From the NCBI GenBank assembly GCA_003427395.1, contig BFEA01000018.1, positions 1,055,952-1,119,951 of the forward strand: a DNA stretch of 64,000 nucleotides, given 5' to 3'. The notes beneath the pieces are model-generated. The model searched no databases. It worked only from the letters and a program-made list of their open reading frames with translations, and was not told the origin of the DNA. Positions 31,757 to 45,507 of the stretch are shown in pieces. Position numbers and translations under genes: made by a program. Source of the stretch: Chara braunii. Lineage: Eukaryota; Streptophyta; Charophyceae; Charales; Characeae. Position 1 is the stretch's first letter. Each line of letters starts with the position of its first letter.

Positions 31757-32000
31757 GGGCCTCGCGCAGTTGGTAAGGCACACAAGTGGCATTCAGGAGG
31801 TCATGGGTTCAATCTCCATTTGCCTCGGGCACCTCCCTGGGCAGACTCGGCGTCCGCCATCGAGAGGTAGCCGGTTTGGGGCCCCCGGTCGGCATTCAGG
31901 ACAGACTGCTGATATTCGTAGGGGGAGGGGACTGGAAGGGAGGTGCAGAGATTGGTCCAGATGGCATGGTCTCTGACTCTACTGGCTGACCTCTCTGGCT
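31757..32000 (+). mobile_element. tRNA-derived SINE, copy 3
   Basis: A box CGCGCAGTTGGTAAGG (31762) and B box GGGTTCAATCTCC (31805-31817) are followed by a body that includes TCGAGAGGTAGCCGGTT. The head is almost identical to copies 1 and 2. The 3' end is uncertain; 32001-32214 shows no further landmark. Confidence 0.75.
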
Positions 32001-32683
32001 GGTATCGCCCACCTGCTGTAGCAGGTAGCAGGTGTCCCACCTGCTTGTGGGTGCAGCCCCTGCATGTTCCTTTTTGGAGGCATGGGTTTGTGCTCCACCG
32101 TACCTGGCTCCCCACTTTTCGCTCTTTTCAGTCTCCACCGCATTTGCCTCACGTTTTGCTTTTCAGTGCGAGAGAAGCCACATCAGATTGGTGGAAAGCG
32201 CCCATGGGGAAATCTTTTTTTTTTTTAATCTAACAACCATACATTTTAGTATAAGCACCGAGGCCGGGGACCTCACAATTCAACCCGGATGTACTGACAG
32301 CATCAGCCAGCTTAGCTTACAGGCTAGGCCTGCAGAAAGTCCTGCTAAAGACCTTCAGGAGTTCCCTACTACTGAACTGCAGAATTGAACTGATTGATAA
32401 GTCTATGCTGAATGAACTCACCTGACCACTGGAAGGACCCCATATGAGAGAGATAACGAACTTTTGAAAATCCTTGTTGAAACAATGTCTAGTCTACTCT
32501 AGGCTACAACTAACTAGCTCTAAGCTGTGACCAAAGGGACTAACTCGGCCCAGTGGACACCTACCTACCTACTCTCTAGACACTCTCCTCGCGGTCTACT
32601 GTGACCCTAGATAACCGAGTGCCCTGGTTGGGCTAATCTCCATAGAACTATCCTAAAAACGTAAACCTCCTCAGATTGGAACC

Positions 32684-35600
32684 TCAAGGAGGATCAAACA
32701 GCCACTTGGACAGAATCAGGCCCCTTGTTCTATGTACCCATGCCAGTCTGTTCTCCACTGCCCAGGTTCTAAAAAACCACCACAGTCTGGGCCTGGACGC
32801 AGTGCCTTTCTTGGCCCGCCGTTTCCAGTTGATAACGACTGCCTGTCGAATGCCTTGCTTGATGGTTGCTTTGATTTCGTTATCAGAATAGGGTCTCTTC
32901 TCAAAGCGGGAGCGGTTTCTGTCAGCCCAGATGGTCGAGCACATAACTGCCCTTATCACTTGTGCTACGTAGGCCCATCCTCTCTTCCCTGTGCTTCCTT
33001 CTGGGGGGGGAAACCCAGTAAGACCCACCTTTCCTCCCAGTCAATATCCTTGCTGCCCATTTGTTGCCAATGCTGGGCCCACCATCTCCAAACTCTTCTC
33101 GACGCTGGACAGTCCCACCACAGATGGCGGGTGGATTCCAGGGACTCTGTGCACCTGGTACATCCCAAGGGTACCTCTACCCCCCTTCCACAGAGCCATA
33201 CTGCCGAGGGAGTGACTAGCATGGAGATCATCCATAACAGGCTGGCCTGTTTAACGTTCAGCAGAGCCAGGAGGATGCTTCATAGCTTCCTGAATTCACT
33301 CTCTGCTCCCTGCAGGTCTTCCACCAGCACCGCGCTCCAGCGGGATATCGCCACCGAAGCTGGTGTTCTGGACCTCATGTCCGATAGGCGATAAGAGTCT
33401 CGCGTGGAGAAGTTGGTTAGGCACATCACTTGAGAAGTCGAAGGTGTACCAATGTTTCCTTTCCAGCCCCAAGCTAGAGGGTCTATGGCCAGCTTCCTTA
33501 GTGGAACCCTCCCCACCCAATGAGTCTGTGTCACTCTCCCATATCCATCTTTCTGTTCTACCACCCGAATCTGCATTGGGTTAACCCATTCGTTCACAGT
33601 CGTTTCTTCTACGTACCCTAGCACCCCATTGTCGTTTGTTACCTTCCAGCTCTGAACCTCTCTGAAGCCGGATGCGGTTAGACTCACCAGCTTCCAAGCA
33701 GACTGTTGACTGTCTGAACTGTTGCCTGCATACCAGGTGCCAGGGGGGTCCAGACCCTCAGGGCCGAGGAGGGCAGCCCAGACCGGGGTGATAGCCTGAA
33801 TGATCTTCCGCCAGTTTGTCTCCACAGACCGAAGGTTTCGCAGAATATATTGGACCTCTTCTAGTGGCTTCCAAGAGCCCAGCAGGTCCGACCATAAATC
33901 CGCGATAAATGCAACCCCCCTGCGGATCCATGCCCTCCCGAATGCGCCTGCCTCCGGGCCTGCAGAAAACTCTCCGCCTTCCTCGGCCAAGATCATCAGA
34001 TTTTCAAACAAGCACTGCCTCAGAACTTCCTCCTTGGTGCATGGCGGGATCCGGAGGTCTGGGGGATGGGCGATCCAGGCTTTCCTCACGGCTTCCCAGA
34101 ACTCGGACTTCAACTTCTCCTTCATGAATGATTTCACGAAGAAGCACCCCCATATGTCCTCTGATCGTGACAGTTGCCACTCCCTCATCAGCAGGCTTTC
34201 TGCCAAGAGGGTCCAGTCGTCCTTGTGCGAAGCCATAGCCAGTCTTGCTATCCAAGCTTTGAGTTGGGCCTGATTCTTCCTTTTCGGGCCGATCAGGCAC
34301 AGGCCGATCATTGGGGTAAGTTACAAGTTCCCACGCCACCTTGAGGCTTCCACAGGAACCTGGCTACCAGCCTCTTAATTATTGACAACACGGTATCCGC
34401 CACCTCCCTGACCGAGCCACAAACCACAACAGGGCGAACAACGCCACATTAACCACCAATGCCTTGCCAAACAGCGACAGTTGCCAGGCCGAGCCCCAGG
34501 CTTTTAGCCTGGCTGCTATTCTCTGCTCCAAAACCAGACCTTGCGCAAAACTCATAATCTGCGTGCTGACCAGCCCCCCCAAGAACTGCTCCCCTTTCGC
34601 CGGGTCCACTCGCTGCATGCCCCATTGAACTTGGAGGGATATCTCTGACGGGAGGAGGTAACTAGATTTGTTCCAGTTTACCTGTGCTTCCGACAGCTGT
34701 GCGTAATCTACTAGAACTGACTTGATAGCCAAAAGCGAGGACTGGGTGTTTTCTGTCACGATGAACAAGTCATCCGCTCTACAATCTTTGTCCTCTGTCA
34801 ATCTCAGGCCCCGAATCAGCGGGTGCTTTCTAATGCAGTTCAGCGGCACTTCCAGCTGAAGGACGAAGAGGAGAGGGGCTAGTGGGCAATGCTGCCTCAG
34901 GGAGCGGTGAGCTGGAAGGGGCGGGACATGTGGCCGTTAACCAGATCCGAAGAGGTAGAAAAAGTGTACAAGGCAATCACCCGTCTGCAGAAACCCTCGC
35001 CAAAGCCCATTCTTCTCAAGGTAGTGAGTACGAAGGACCAGCCAATCCGATCGTACGCTTTCTCCATGTCCAACAACAAAATTGCAATATCTCTGCGTTC
35101 CGCCTGTACCACCTCGATAGACTCAATAGCAGTCAAAATATTAACAAAAATAGACCTTCCCTGAACAAACGCCCCTTGGTCCCTCTCGATCAACTTTGGA
35201 AGGATATTTCCTAGTCAGATAGCTAGTGTCTTGGCTAGAATCTTCTAATCTACATTGAGAACTGAGATTGGCCTGTAGTTTCTAACATTGGCCTTGTCTC
35301 CTTTCTTGAACATCACTGAGATGACTCCATGAGTCATCATCTCCCCCAACTTAGCTCCCGTTAGCACCTCATTATATACCTCCACTAGCGTCGGTGCTAG
35401 TGCAGCCCAACACACCCTGAAGAATTCCACAGTCAGACCGTTAACACCCGGGCATTTGCCATTTGCCATAACCTTTAGAGTATGCTGTAGTTCCTCTGAG
35501 GTCACCGGCCTGTCTAAACTCAGTTTTTCTGCTGTGGACAGTTGTACCTCAGTGTCCTTCCACAAATCCAGCTCTTGAGAGAGGTCTGAGTGCGCTGTGT

Positions 35601-36903
35601 CCTCCAGCCTGCGAGAGGTAAGGATATCAGAGTAATACAACCTTGCGTACTCTAACATCTCGGGTGAGCCTGTGGCCGGAGGTGCCGAATGATCAAACGG
35701 GTGGTCTAACTGCACCACTTGATGAAACGAGGTGCTAGGTAGTAGCCTGGGGAATGTTTCATTGGTAAGTCGATCCTGCACCATGATCCCTTTAAATTTC
35801 AGAGCCTCTCCCCATCTCACCTGTCTTTCCGATTGCAGCTTGTCCCAATCTGCCATGCGCTTTTCCCTTTCCCTGGCCCAAGCCAGTTCCGAAATGGGGT
35901 GAGCCTCCATCCTTCTCTCCGCTGCTTCCACCGCCTTCCTACACCGCACCACTTCTTTGTTCCGCTCCCTAGCTAGAATCCGCGAGGAGACATCCATCAC
36001 CCCTGAGATGATGGCTTATCCCCCTTCCAACCAGTCAGCCGTTGAGGAAAAGTGTAATCTTGTGGATGCCCAGGCCTCCATATGCTCCGCGACCCACTCC
36101 CTCAGTCCCACCTCCTCTAGATTCTGGGAGTTTAGCTTAAAGTAGCCTTTACCCCTTTCCCCTAGAGTTTCCACCACTATCTCTGCTATCACTGGTTTGT
36201 GATCGGAGAGGGGGTGGGAAATGGGCCTGCTCGCCGTGACCTGCTGTGCCAGGGTGCTGTTTACCAGAAAATAATCCAGGCGCCGTCTGCACACCTCACC
36301 GCTCTCCTTCCTTACATTTGAATACCAGGTAAACCCCAGGTTGTCTGGGTTCAATGTCCTGAAAGGATCCACCAGTCTTCTGTCTTGCATCAGGTCCAGC
36401 AACAAACCTGCGTCCCTCCTCCCTGCAGTGCGTGTGCCCCCCGTTGGCGCTTCGTCTAGGGACACATTCCAGTCGGCTGTCAGAACTAGACGGTCTGCTG
36501 GGGGAACGACTGAGTGCAACTTCTGAAAGAAGGCACTATGGGCCTGTAACTCCGACGGGGCATACACCGTCATGACCACCCAGTCCCACTGACCCAGACG
36601 TAGACGGATCCATGCCCATTTACCCCACAGATCCGCCTCTGAGTCGACTATCTGTGGCTGCCACTTCCGATGGAGGAGTATGCCTACCCCTCCTTTTGTC
36701 CCCTGTGCAGGGGACCAGACCTGCAGTCCCTCCCACCACTTGATCAATGCTGAGAGCTTCTCCTCACTTAACTTCGATTCCTGCACGCAGAGACAGTCAA
36801 TCTTCTCCCGCCCTGCCCAACTCTTGATCCTCTTCCTCTTCTCTTTGTCTGAAGTGTCATCCATCCCCCTGACGTTCCATGCGGCGAGTTTCAACTTAAC
36901 CAT
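32684..36903 (-). pseudogene. LINE-B ORF2 (EN-RT-zinc finger), broken
   Basis: It starts at ATG 36903. The endonuclease is uninterrupted for 295 codons: AAWNVRGMDD, VQESKL, LTADWNVSLDE, RRRLDYFLV, LSDHKPV. A stop (TAA, 36016-36018) precedes a linker and the RT: NGKCPGVNGLTVEFF, FKKGDKANVRNYRPIS, then stops near 35245 and 35213, DQGAFVQGRS, LLLDMEKAYDRIGW and RADDLFIV (34765-34780). Compared with LINE-A the catalytic block lacks three to four residues just before ADD. Frames shift near 34880, around 34320-34400 and near 33030. The zinc finger CTRCTESLESTRHLWWDC lies near 33110-33170. EN and most of RT share one frame. Confidence 0.88.
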
Positions 36904-37594
36904 GGTGGGTGATTTCTTGCCCTTGGTTTTGGATGAGGGGGGTTACCAGTGATTGGACCTCGTCTGCCCACCTTGTCTGTTCTGGCTGTGGGGATTTCAG
37001 CATTGGACTGGACTTTCTTGAGGACCTTGAATTACTGGACTGCGAAGGAGAGCGCCATGCCTCTGTTAGAGAACTTGCCAAGAACTGTGAGTGGAAGTTC
37101 TATGTGACCACCAGCTTGTCATTCACATTCAGTAACACTAGCGCTCAGATCTCAGCCGTAATTGCTATAGATTCCAATTCGTGGTTGTTCCTTTCTCTCA
37201 CTGCATCCAGTTGGAACCAGTTGACTCCTGCCTGAGAAAGAGAATTGGTTGTGAGGGAGTCTATCCTAGCGTCTATAAGCGGGAAGTACAACTTGCAGGT
37301 TCTGTCCTGCAGCTCAATGACCAGGTTGATCATTGTTCATTTAGGCACTATCCTCAGCAGGAATGCGTCACCGAACAGTTTCTTTGTGTGGGTAACGATT
37401 TCGACTGGGGACGGGGTCTTTGACACTGATTCAGACGGTAAGTAACGCAAGCCCTCTCCATCTGCCATACCCCGAAAAAACATTGAATCCTTTCCCCTTG
37501 AGCACACAAGGGGAACGATCCTCCTTTCTACATTGTCTCTATTTTCATATGCTACTTCCCTCCCTTCGTACAGCGGGTTGCCTCTGTATTGCCC

Positions 37595-39267
37595 TCACCG
37601 GTTGTTTCCCGTGCCTGTCCCTCTCCTCCTCTGAGAACCTGCTGAGCTGCCCGTTGAGGACTCTGAGCCTTCGGCGTACAGACCCACCCCTTCACCTCTG
37701 GCCGTGCCTATCCTGTCCACATCGTCGCCCACAAGTTTACTTCCCATTACCACTCTCGACTTGGATGAGGTTGAGATAAAGGATCTTTCTGCCCTCCCTT
37801 CTGTCACCTTCCCAATCAAGGGCTCTGCTCCAGCACGCGTCCCCTCCCTGACTCGATTGTCGTGTGCTGGAGAGAATTGAAATTCTTCCCCGTCCCTCCT
37901 TGTTCCATAGACCTCCCGGAGATGTGAACCTGCGCCTTGACCCAGCGGACCGGATGCAAGGGGGTGCCAGTGATCTGCCCGGCCCATCAATTTGCAATCC
38001 TCTCCGTACTGGGGCCCTAACAGGTGAGCATTCGAGAGTTGGAGGTACCCGTGCCCCGGTGGGGGTCTGGCTTCAGAGTACCTCGGATTGACATGCGCAA
38101 TGGAAGCAATTGGTTGGCAGATTTGGTGCGGGATAGAAGGAGGGGGAGGGTACAACTGAGGGTACGACCCTTGCCAGTGAGCAGGGATCGACCACTGAGG
38201 TTGAGCAGCCGCGGGGTGGGACATATGATTCGGATATGGCGCCTGATATGTCTCCGGATGACCCATTTGAGGTATGCCATACAGCAGTCTCGTTGGTGGT
38301 CCTGCACCTTGGAACTGTTGTTCCCCACCGTTGTGAGCCGGGATGGGTCGATCTTAACGGATCCCCGTGGTTCCTTGATGCATTGGTGTATTCCTTCTGC
38401 CTTCATCCATTGCTCTCCCCTGTGTCGACGGACCTCTGCCTGCTGAAGCTGCTGTAGGAGGCGGAGCCGGATTGCTGAAGTTGAAGCCGGTACCGAGCTT
38501 TGTCGAGGGAGCCTGGAGTTTACCCACTGACGCCGCGAACGATCTTCTGTGTCATTTCTCGGGCACTTGTCTTCAATGTGGAAAAACCACCTGCATTTTC
38601 GACACCAGTCGGAGTAAGGTGTCGCCACCTCGACTTTCCATAATTCCCCTTTCGGGGATTCTATCGTCAGCTTGTCTTCCACCCGAAATCTTGCTTGAGG
38701 TTCCATATCTATCTTGATGTTCATCAGCTTCGGACGAGTTCTGTCTACCTCTGGGGCATGAACGTGCTTTACTCCTCCGATCAGGCCCTCCGCAGCGCTA
38801 GGAAGGTAGTACATGGCATCTAACGGCACTCTCAGAGCAACAATCCAAAAATTTGTCTCTGCGTCCTTCAATTTCAGCTCCTTCAATTCTGCCTTGGTCA
38901 TCTAGGATTTGAACAACATAGGATAGTCCTTCCCTTTCAATGAGAGCAGCGTGGATTCCTTCAGGACCAGCCAAGTTGCCACCTCCAGTGCCTTGGCCAC
39001 GTATGAGATGACATTAGGTCCTTCGAACTTGATTCTCCCCCTTGTCACATCCGGTTTGAATAGGCGTTTCGAGAACCAGCCATCTTTGTAAGCTCTCTCT
39101 AAGTCTTCCTTCACTCCCCGTGCTAGGTTCCTTGATTCGTCTTGGAAGATGAAGATGACCGTCTGTTCTTTTAACCACCACTCCTTTATCGCGTCCAAGG
39201 ATTCGCTTACCTTGAATCTCTTGCTTTTCTCATCGTTGACCACCTCAGCACCCCTTCGTCCTAGCAT
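37595..39267 (-). pseudogene. LINE-B ORF1 with CCHC zinc knuckle, broken
   Basis: It starts at ATG 39267 and reads in one frame to 38017. An in-frame TAG (38902-38904) is followed at once by ATG 38901. The knuckle is CRKCRWFFHIEDKC (C-x2-C-x4-H-x4-C), preceded by a basic/acidic nucleic-acid-binding region typical of plant L1 ORF1. A frameshift near 38020-38260 moves the Pro/Gln/Tyr-rich and Ser-rich C-terminus into another frame ending at 37595. ORF1 proteins coat the element RNA. Confidence 0.75.
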
Positions 39268-39300
39268 TGGCCTAGTGACTGGCGCACCCTATCCTCTACA

Positions 39301-41799
39301 ACCCAGAAATTCGACGGTGGGGCAGGACGCCTCTCTTCCTGACGTACTTCTCCTCCCATCGATTATCACAATTACCCGTACTAATGCCAAAACGCCGGAT
39401 GAAGCCCACCTTCTCGGTCCCTCGTAGTGTGTGTGATCGACGAATGGTACCGCTTGGAATCGCGTGAGAGACTCCAACCAATTCCTCGGTAGCCTACCGA
39501 TGAACAGTGGTCTGATGGATCTAGCCGGGTGCTTCGTAAGGATGAGTGCAAGGTCTGGCCCAATAGGAAAGAGTCGGGGATCGCTTCTCTCTTACTTGGC
39601 TTGCCAGGTGTTGTCGTTCGTCATGATGCCTCGATTGCTGAGGCTAGGAGTAAGGAGTAAGACTGTCGAGGCCGGATCCTCTCTTGTTAATCCGGGGATT
39701 CCTCCTGGAACTGAAGTGAACACCGCGAATTATCCTGTGACACGTGATTGTATCCTGACGATTGGACTGTGAGAACTGGGAGAAAAAACATTAGGTTATA
39801 CTTATAAGGCTCCCTCCGAGGCGAATCAGGCTCATCCCTACCTATTCGTGATGACGCTTTCTTGCCTCTAGTCTCTAGATATGAATCCCTCCTCTCCCCT
39901 GATAGGCTCTTACAGTGTGAAAGCCGATCCACTTAGGAATGCGCCGTGTGCGAGGTCCAATTCATCCCTCCTTGCTGCAGAACCCGCTGCCCTTTTTGTG
40001 TCGATGAATCCACCCCGAAATTCCGGCCAGAGGGCCCTGCTTGTCTAGTATAAGTGTCCCGGCTCCACACCCCAGTCTCCGAGAGTAAATTATTGTGGAC
40101 TTGAGGACGGAAAGCAGGGCTGCCTACGCAATACCACTTGGTGCGAAATTTCTACCTCCTTCGTAAGCTATCTACTTGTGTGGGCAGCGATCTACGCGCT
40201 AGAAGCAAGATGAGACGTTTACTTGATGAGCTTTTACTAGATTAGAGTGTAAGACTCGGGATAACTCGGATATTCGCCCCTCGTCTCTGCTCCCACGTTC
40301 GACTAACTCCCGAGAGGAATAACCGGAGAGAGTTATCGAGAGTTTACCGTGATTGACGAAGCAACTGATCACTATAACTGGGAGATCCAATCCTAGTTAA
40401 TCCGCCAAAAGGACATCGCCGAAGAGCGAGTAACTAAACACCTTGCACCAGATGAACTAACAGCTCCAGGGTTCCCAGGCTACTTCGATGAGGATCCTGC
40501 CGACATAGTCGGTTCTCACGATGCGTGAGTAGGTAGGTCCTCTCGCTCTCCGTCAGCGATGGCGGAGGAGGCGACGAAGTAGTGGCGGGGAGTTACCGTG
40601 GTAACTCCGTCACCCGCGTCGTTTCGGAGCGGAGCGCTCTAGCGCTAAGCTCGCTCGTCCGCGACATGCCCCCTCCAATGCCTTGTTTATTTTTTGACAA
40701 TAACTTGCAATATATTAAAAAAGAACTGGTAATGAGGCTGCGAAACCCAGCCTGTCAGCGGCTGGATGGAACCCAAAATTTCCTTCCTTCTTTTGTCCTG
40801 CTCATCTGTACCCCTTTGCTTCCCGCACCACGCACTGCCACCCCGCCGCCTTCCGCGCTATAAATTATCGCGACTCCTTCCTCCCCCTCTTTTTGATCTC
40901 GACTGCAATGTTGTGTGAGCTATGCGCAAAAACCATGACGTCGAGTGGACTTGACGTGCCCAAGTGACGGGTGGGGTGACGATGTGGGGTGTAATTAGCG
41001 AGAGAGTTGGGGTGAGGCAGTTGGAGGGGCGGAGCGGTGGTGGAGATCGAACGCCGCCAACGACACGACCTTATGGCTATGGTCAGTTGATGTTCGGATT
41101 GGTTGGGGGCTTCGTCTGAGGGAGGCCAGCAGGATGAGAATTTGGAATAGCGAGGGACTCTCTTTTGTCTTCATTGCTGCTTTGTCCAAGTGTGGTGTGC
41201 AGTATATATACTAAGTGTGGATGCTAAGTTGCATGCACGGCGTTGGTTATAAGCGGAATGTCCAAGATAGATGGAAGTATAAATGTGATGAGGTCATGTG
41301 TGTGAGGATTCAGTATCGCATTTCGCTGCGCTCTTCATCGTTGCGAGGGCCAAGATATTCGCCCGCACGACGCGCGGTTTCAATCGCTCCCCACCGCAAT
41401 GCCGGTCACAGCAGCCCATGCTGGCAGGCACCCCACGTCCATGGGCGCAACTCTGGGGAGCACGGGGGTGTCAAACGTCTGCCTAAATGCATGAGTGTGT
41501 TGAAGTCCCTGCCTTCACTGATCCCTGCGATCTTGGCGCCACGTGTGAGTGTGGGGATCGTCGTTGACCCTTCCCTCCCTCTCCCATGTCGCGCGCAAGT
41601 GCTACGTGCTAGTTGGTCCTGTGTTCCATCCGGCTTGCCTCCGACAACCAGGGACATTGGTCGCATGCGTCCTCACGTGTCACTTGATCTCTCTGCTACT
41701 CAGCCATAGCCATTTTGTCTTGGTAACAAGTCAGTGCCTAGCGACTGTGTGTCCCTGAACTTGCATCTTGATTAAGAGGGCAGAAGTGCGGACCGAACG
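39301..41799. other. No gene recognised; possible LINE-B 5' UTR
   Basis: About 2.5 kb without a known coding sequence. Part may be LINE-B leader. A perfect palindrome, GAGTTACCGTGGTAACTC, lies near 40590-40608 in a GC-rich patch. Short frames (for example 41215-41709) lack motifs. Confidence 0.45.
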
Positions 41800-41814
41800 A
41801 CTCAAATGAAATAT

Positions 41815-44800
41815 TGTGTTTCCTGCAGACACTGAATAAGGTTCTTCCGAATGAGTGCCCTCTCATTATCGGAGAGAACTTTAGCATCACACCAGATCCG
41901 AGTTTGGATAGGCAGTCCGCATCACAACCTGCATGTGGGGCTCTCACACCTGACGTCCTTCTACTGAATGAATTTATACAAAACCGCCAGTGGTGTGATA
42001 TCTACATACAACTTCATTCTTCTAAAAGAGCGTACACCTGCCTAAGATCGAGGGGAGCAACAAGGTTGTCCAACGTGCGAATTGACTTCTTCCTGATTGG
42101 CTAGACACTGTCAGGTGTGACAATAGTTGCAGAGATACGGCCAATCAGCCTGTGTCGTTCATTCGATCACCAAGCTATAGTACTAGGACTTTCCTTCCAT
42201 AACCAAATAACACGAGGGTCAAACTTTTATAAATTCAACGCCTCACTGCTCAAACCGCCGGACCTACAAACGCTAGTGGAACAATTTTCGAGCTACTGGA
42301 CAACGAAAAAGGAGGGGGTCTCCTCAATAGTGGACTGATTCAACTCACGCATAACCCGACTTAAAGAGCATGTCAAAAGAATTTCCATATAAAAGGCGCG
42401 TCTTAGGAAAGCCACTATAGACAAACATTTGCACACTCTTGAACAATGGGATAAAAACATGGCGGATCACCCCCTGGACCTGCCAACCTTCAACTGACTA
42501 CAAGAGGTCAGGGACCATCTCCAGTCTTACTTGGAACAACAAGTTCAAGCGTTGAGAATCCAAGCAAGGATAAAAAAGGACAACACAGAAGGAACCATGG
42601 CCAGAACCTTCCTCCAAAATGTGAAAACTAGATCTAGACAAACTGTTGTGGCATCCTTGCATCACTCCTTTGATCCCTACCAACCGGAGACCACCAACCT
42701 GTACGATTTCGTCGACTACAGAACCAAGTATTACCATCATCCTTTCACCTTTGAAAACGGGCACTAAGTTACCAAGGCCCTCCGTGAGGCCCAAACTAAT
42801 ATGCTTCAGAACTTGTCTGCCTTGCTACAAAATTCGGACAGCCCTCATAGACATGGAAGACTAGAAAACCCTGGGCTTGGATGCCTTTCCTAAGGAATTA
42901 TGATTACACTTTTGGTCGATTATAAACGAAGACCTCATGGAATATATCCATGCAGTTCAGGATGATGGCCGCTTTGGCAACTCATGAGCCAAGGTGTCAC
43001 TACCTGGTTATACAAAAAGTGAGACGGGGCGGAAATAAGAAACTACAAACCAATCGCCCTCCTCCTTGTGCTCTACAAGATTGTGGCAAAAGCGTTGTGC
43101 AACAGACTACAACCCACCATGCCTCAACTTATACACATGGACCAAATTGGGTTCATGCCTCACCGTAATATCCAAGACAGCATCATGTTAGTCAATGAGA
43201 CTATTAAGTATGCACGCCTAAGAAAAACGGAAGTGGCCATAATCTTTATAGATTTCGAAAAGACATATGATCATGTGGATTGGGGTTTTCTCGACATGTG
43301 CCTGAATAAGATGAATTTTGGACCAACTTTCAGACACTGGATCACGACGTTGCGTCACGAGGGTGCTACAAATATCATGTTAAACAGTCACTTGCCACCT
43401 CCTTTTCCCCTTCATCAGTCTGTCAGGCAAGTGGACCTTATTGCACCACTACTTTTTGTTATAATTGTGATGGAGGCCCTGGTGTCAACAATTCGGAAAC
43501 CCCCGGCAATAGAGCGAATTTCAATACAGGAACCACCTGTTTACAAGATCCCGATAACCTCTTTGTTCGCTGATGAACGGACTGCCTTAACAGCTTCACC
43601 CCATAGTTGTAGAGCATTGGCGGAGACCATATACCTTTTATCAATTGTGGCTGACATGAAAGTCAACTGGGGGGCTAAGACAGAAGGCTGGTGGCCATAA
43701 ACTGCTAACTTTCCACCACCAGACAATCCGCAGGTTAACTGGCGTGCTCAGGAGGACCCAATTCGAGTCCTGGGAGAACACCTAAAGATCACGGTGACCA
43801 TCTAGTCCAGACTGCCATCCAGGCCATGGCAAAGTGGAAGGGGCTTCATATTGCGATCGTGGGTAGAGCCCTAGCAATCAATAATGCAATCTTGTCAACC
43901 ATATGATAAAACTGCTTTCTGGGCCCTACTACCAAAACATATTTCTCAACTTTGAGGATCAAATGAAAGCCTTGAACTTTAAGGTCATTGTGAGATTGTT
44001 AATGGAAGAGGATATTCCATGAGCTCCATTGGCCCACATTCAATTAGCCAGCCTTGCTCTGCCGTTGCCAAATGATAAACTAGAAAAAACAGATATGTCA
44101 AATGACCACTTTGGACCTCCTTGATAGCCTTATGGCGAGACATAGGCCCACGAAAGAAACCCCCACCCCCGAGGTGGCATGAGATCTGGCGACAACCCTG
44201 CTTCGGAAATCCCCACTTGCTAAATCTTCATGGACAACCCTTCTCCCTTAAACAAAACTCGCACTGGCAACCATGGGTAAGGAAAGGAATCTTCACCATT
44301 GGAGACCTCTGGGATTATAGAGCAAGGGCATGGAAAACTGCAGAACAACTACGATCACAACTCACAAACACCAAATACCTGGAAGCCAAACTACAGCGGA
44401 TCCATGAGGCCATCCCATTGGCATGACTACAAGTTCTGAAACGCTGCCCGCGCCTCTGTAAAGGGGACTGGGTGGTGACAGCAACAGCGCACCCTCTCCC
44501 TGTGACGGTTAATAGGGTTCACAAGTGCGGAGCAACCCAAGTACAATTACAAGCCTTCATACCAACATTACCTGGGGCAATATTTACTCACCTCACAAGA
44601 GACTCGGGCCTGGATGATGAACTACCGTGGACAGGCCTCATTTGTATAAAAGTTGTGCGTGATGAGGAGGATTGGTAGGCATGCGAACCAGCAACCCCCG
44701 TTTCCCAGCTCCCCTTTGACCCGGCAGAATGGCAATGGGGAGGAGGCAAGCCACTCCCACTGTGGAAATACACTGTTAAGGACTGTTATAGAAAAATTCA

Positions 44801-45175
44801 CAGAACAGTGGATTCCACATGTATTTTCAAAAACAGATGGCAACAAGATACCGATCTGCAAAAATCGGACTTACGGTTGTTCAATTGGTCCTATTACACA
44901 CGGCTAATGCCAACATCACAAAGGGCACTTCAATGGCAGATAGTCTATCGGTGTCAGCAAACTCCGGATTGGGTGGTATCCCGATCACAGTTGGAACAAC
45001 GGGGGGAACTCTCACCTGTTTGTTTCTACTGTGGTTCATCTTCTCAACTGCAAATCGCCGATCTTGAACACTGCCTGCTTTACTGCCTGATGGCACACTA
45101 GATATGACATTGGTGGAGTGCGGCCTGACACCATCTCACAGACACTGATCTCACATGGGACTATGAATCTACCCC
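41815..45175 (+). pseudogene. LINE-D ORF2, heavily decayed
   Basis: Endonuclease remnants: LIIGENFSITPDP (41856-), VRIDFFLIG (42078-) and SFDHQAI. RT remnants from 43068: KIVAKALCNRLQP, DQIGFMPHRNIQDSIM, FIDFEKTYDHVDWGFLD, then LFADERTAL at 43563-43589, where the catalytic FADD has become FADE. The zinc finger CFYCGSSSQLQIADLEHC is near 45031-45085. Many stops and shifts separate these pieces, more than in LINE-A or LINE-B, as expected of an older copy. Motif order and spacing resemble LINE-C ORF2. Confidence 0.85.
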
Positions 45176-45507
45176 GGAGGCAGCCATGCGTGGCCAAGGC
45201 CGGGGCCGCGACCACGCAGCCGTGGCCGCGTGGGCGCACAACTTTGTGGCCGCGTGCCGGCCAGTGTGTGTTGGGGGGGAGAGGGTTTGGAGGCTGATTG
45301 GGGTTGCGCAACCCCAACCCCACCCCCTCAAAGAAAAACAAACAAACAAACAAACAAATATCGGGAGAGGTTGGGTTGGGGGTAAAAAAAAAACAAAAAA
45401 GAAAAAACAAACAAAAAATTTGAAAAAAACAACTTGATTGGTTGATTGGTGGCAGCCCCTCCTTCCCCCCCCCCCCCCCCCCACACAAGCGTGCATGCAC
45501 CACAACA

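Larger units (their letters stand above)
32215..39300 (-). mobile_element. LINE-B, two-ORF non-LTR retrotransposon
   Basis: A minus-strand element: ORF1 with a CCHC knuckle (39267-37595), a spacer, ORF2 with endonuclease, RT and zinc finger (36903-32684), a 3' UTR and poly(A) seen as T12 at 32215-32226. It lacks the 3' tail shared by LINE-A, LINE-C and LINE-D, so it belongs to another family or has lost it. The 5' end lies at or beyond 39300. No target-site duplication found. Confidence 0.82.

Noticed and set aside
32732-33394. 220-codon plus-strand frame
   Set aside because: It is antisense to LINE-B ORF2, whose zinc-finger and other motifs are on the minus strand.
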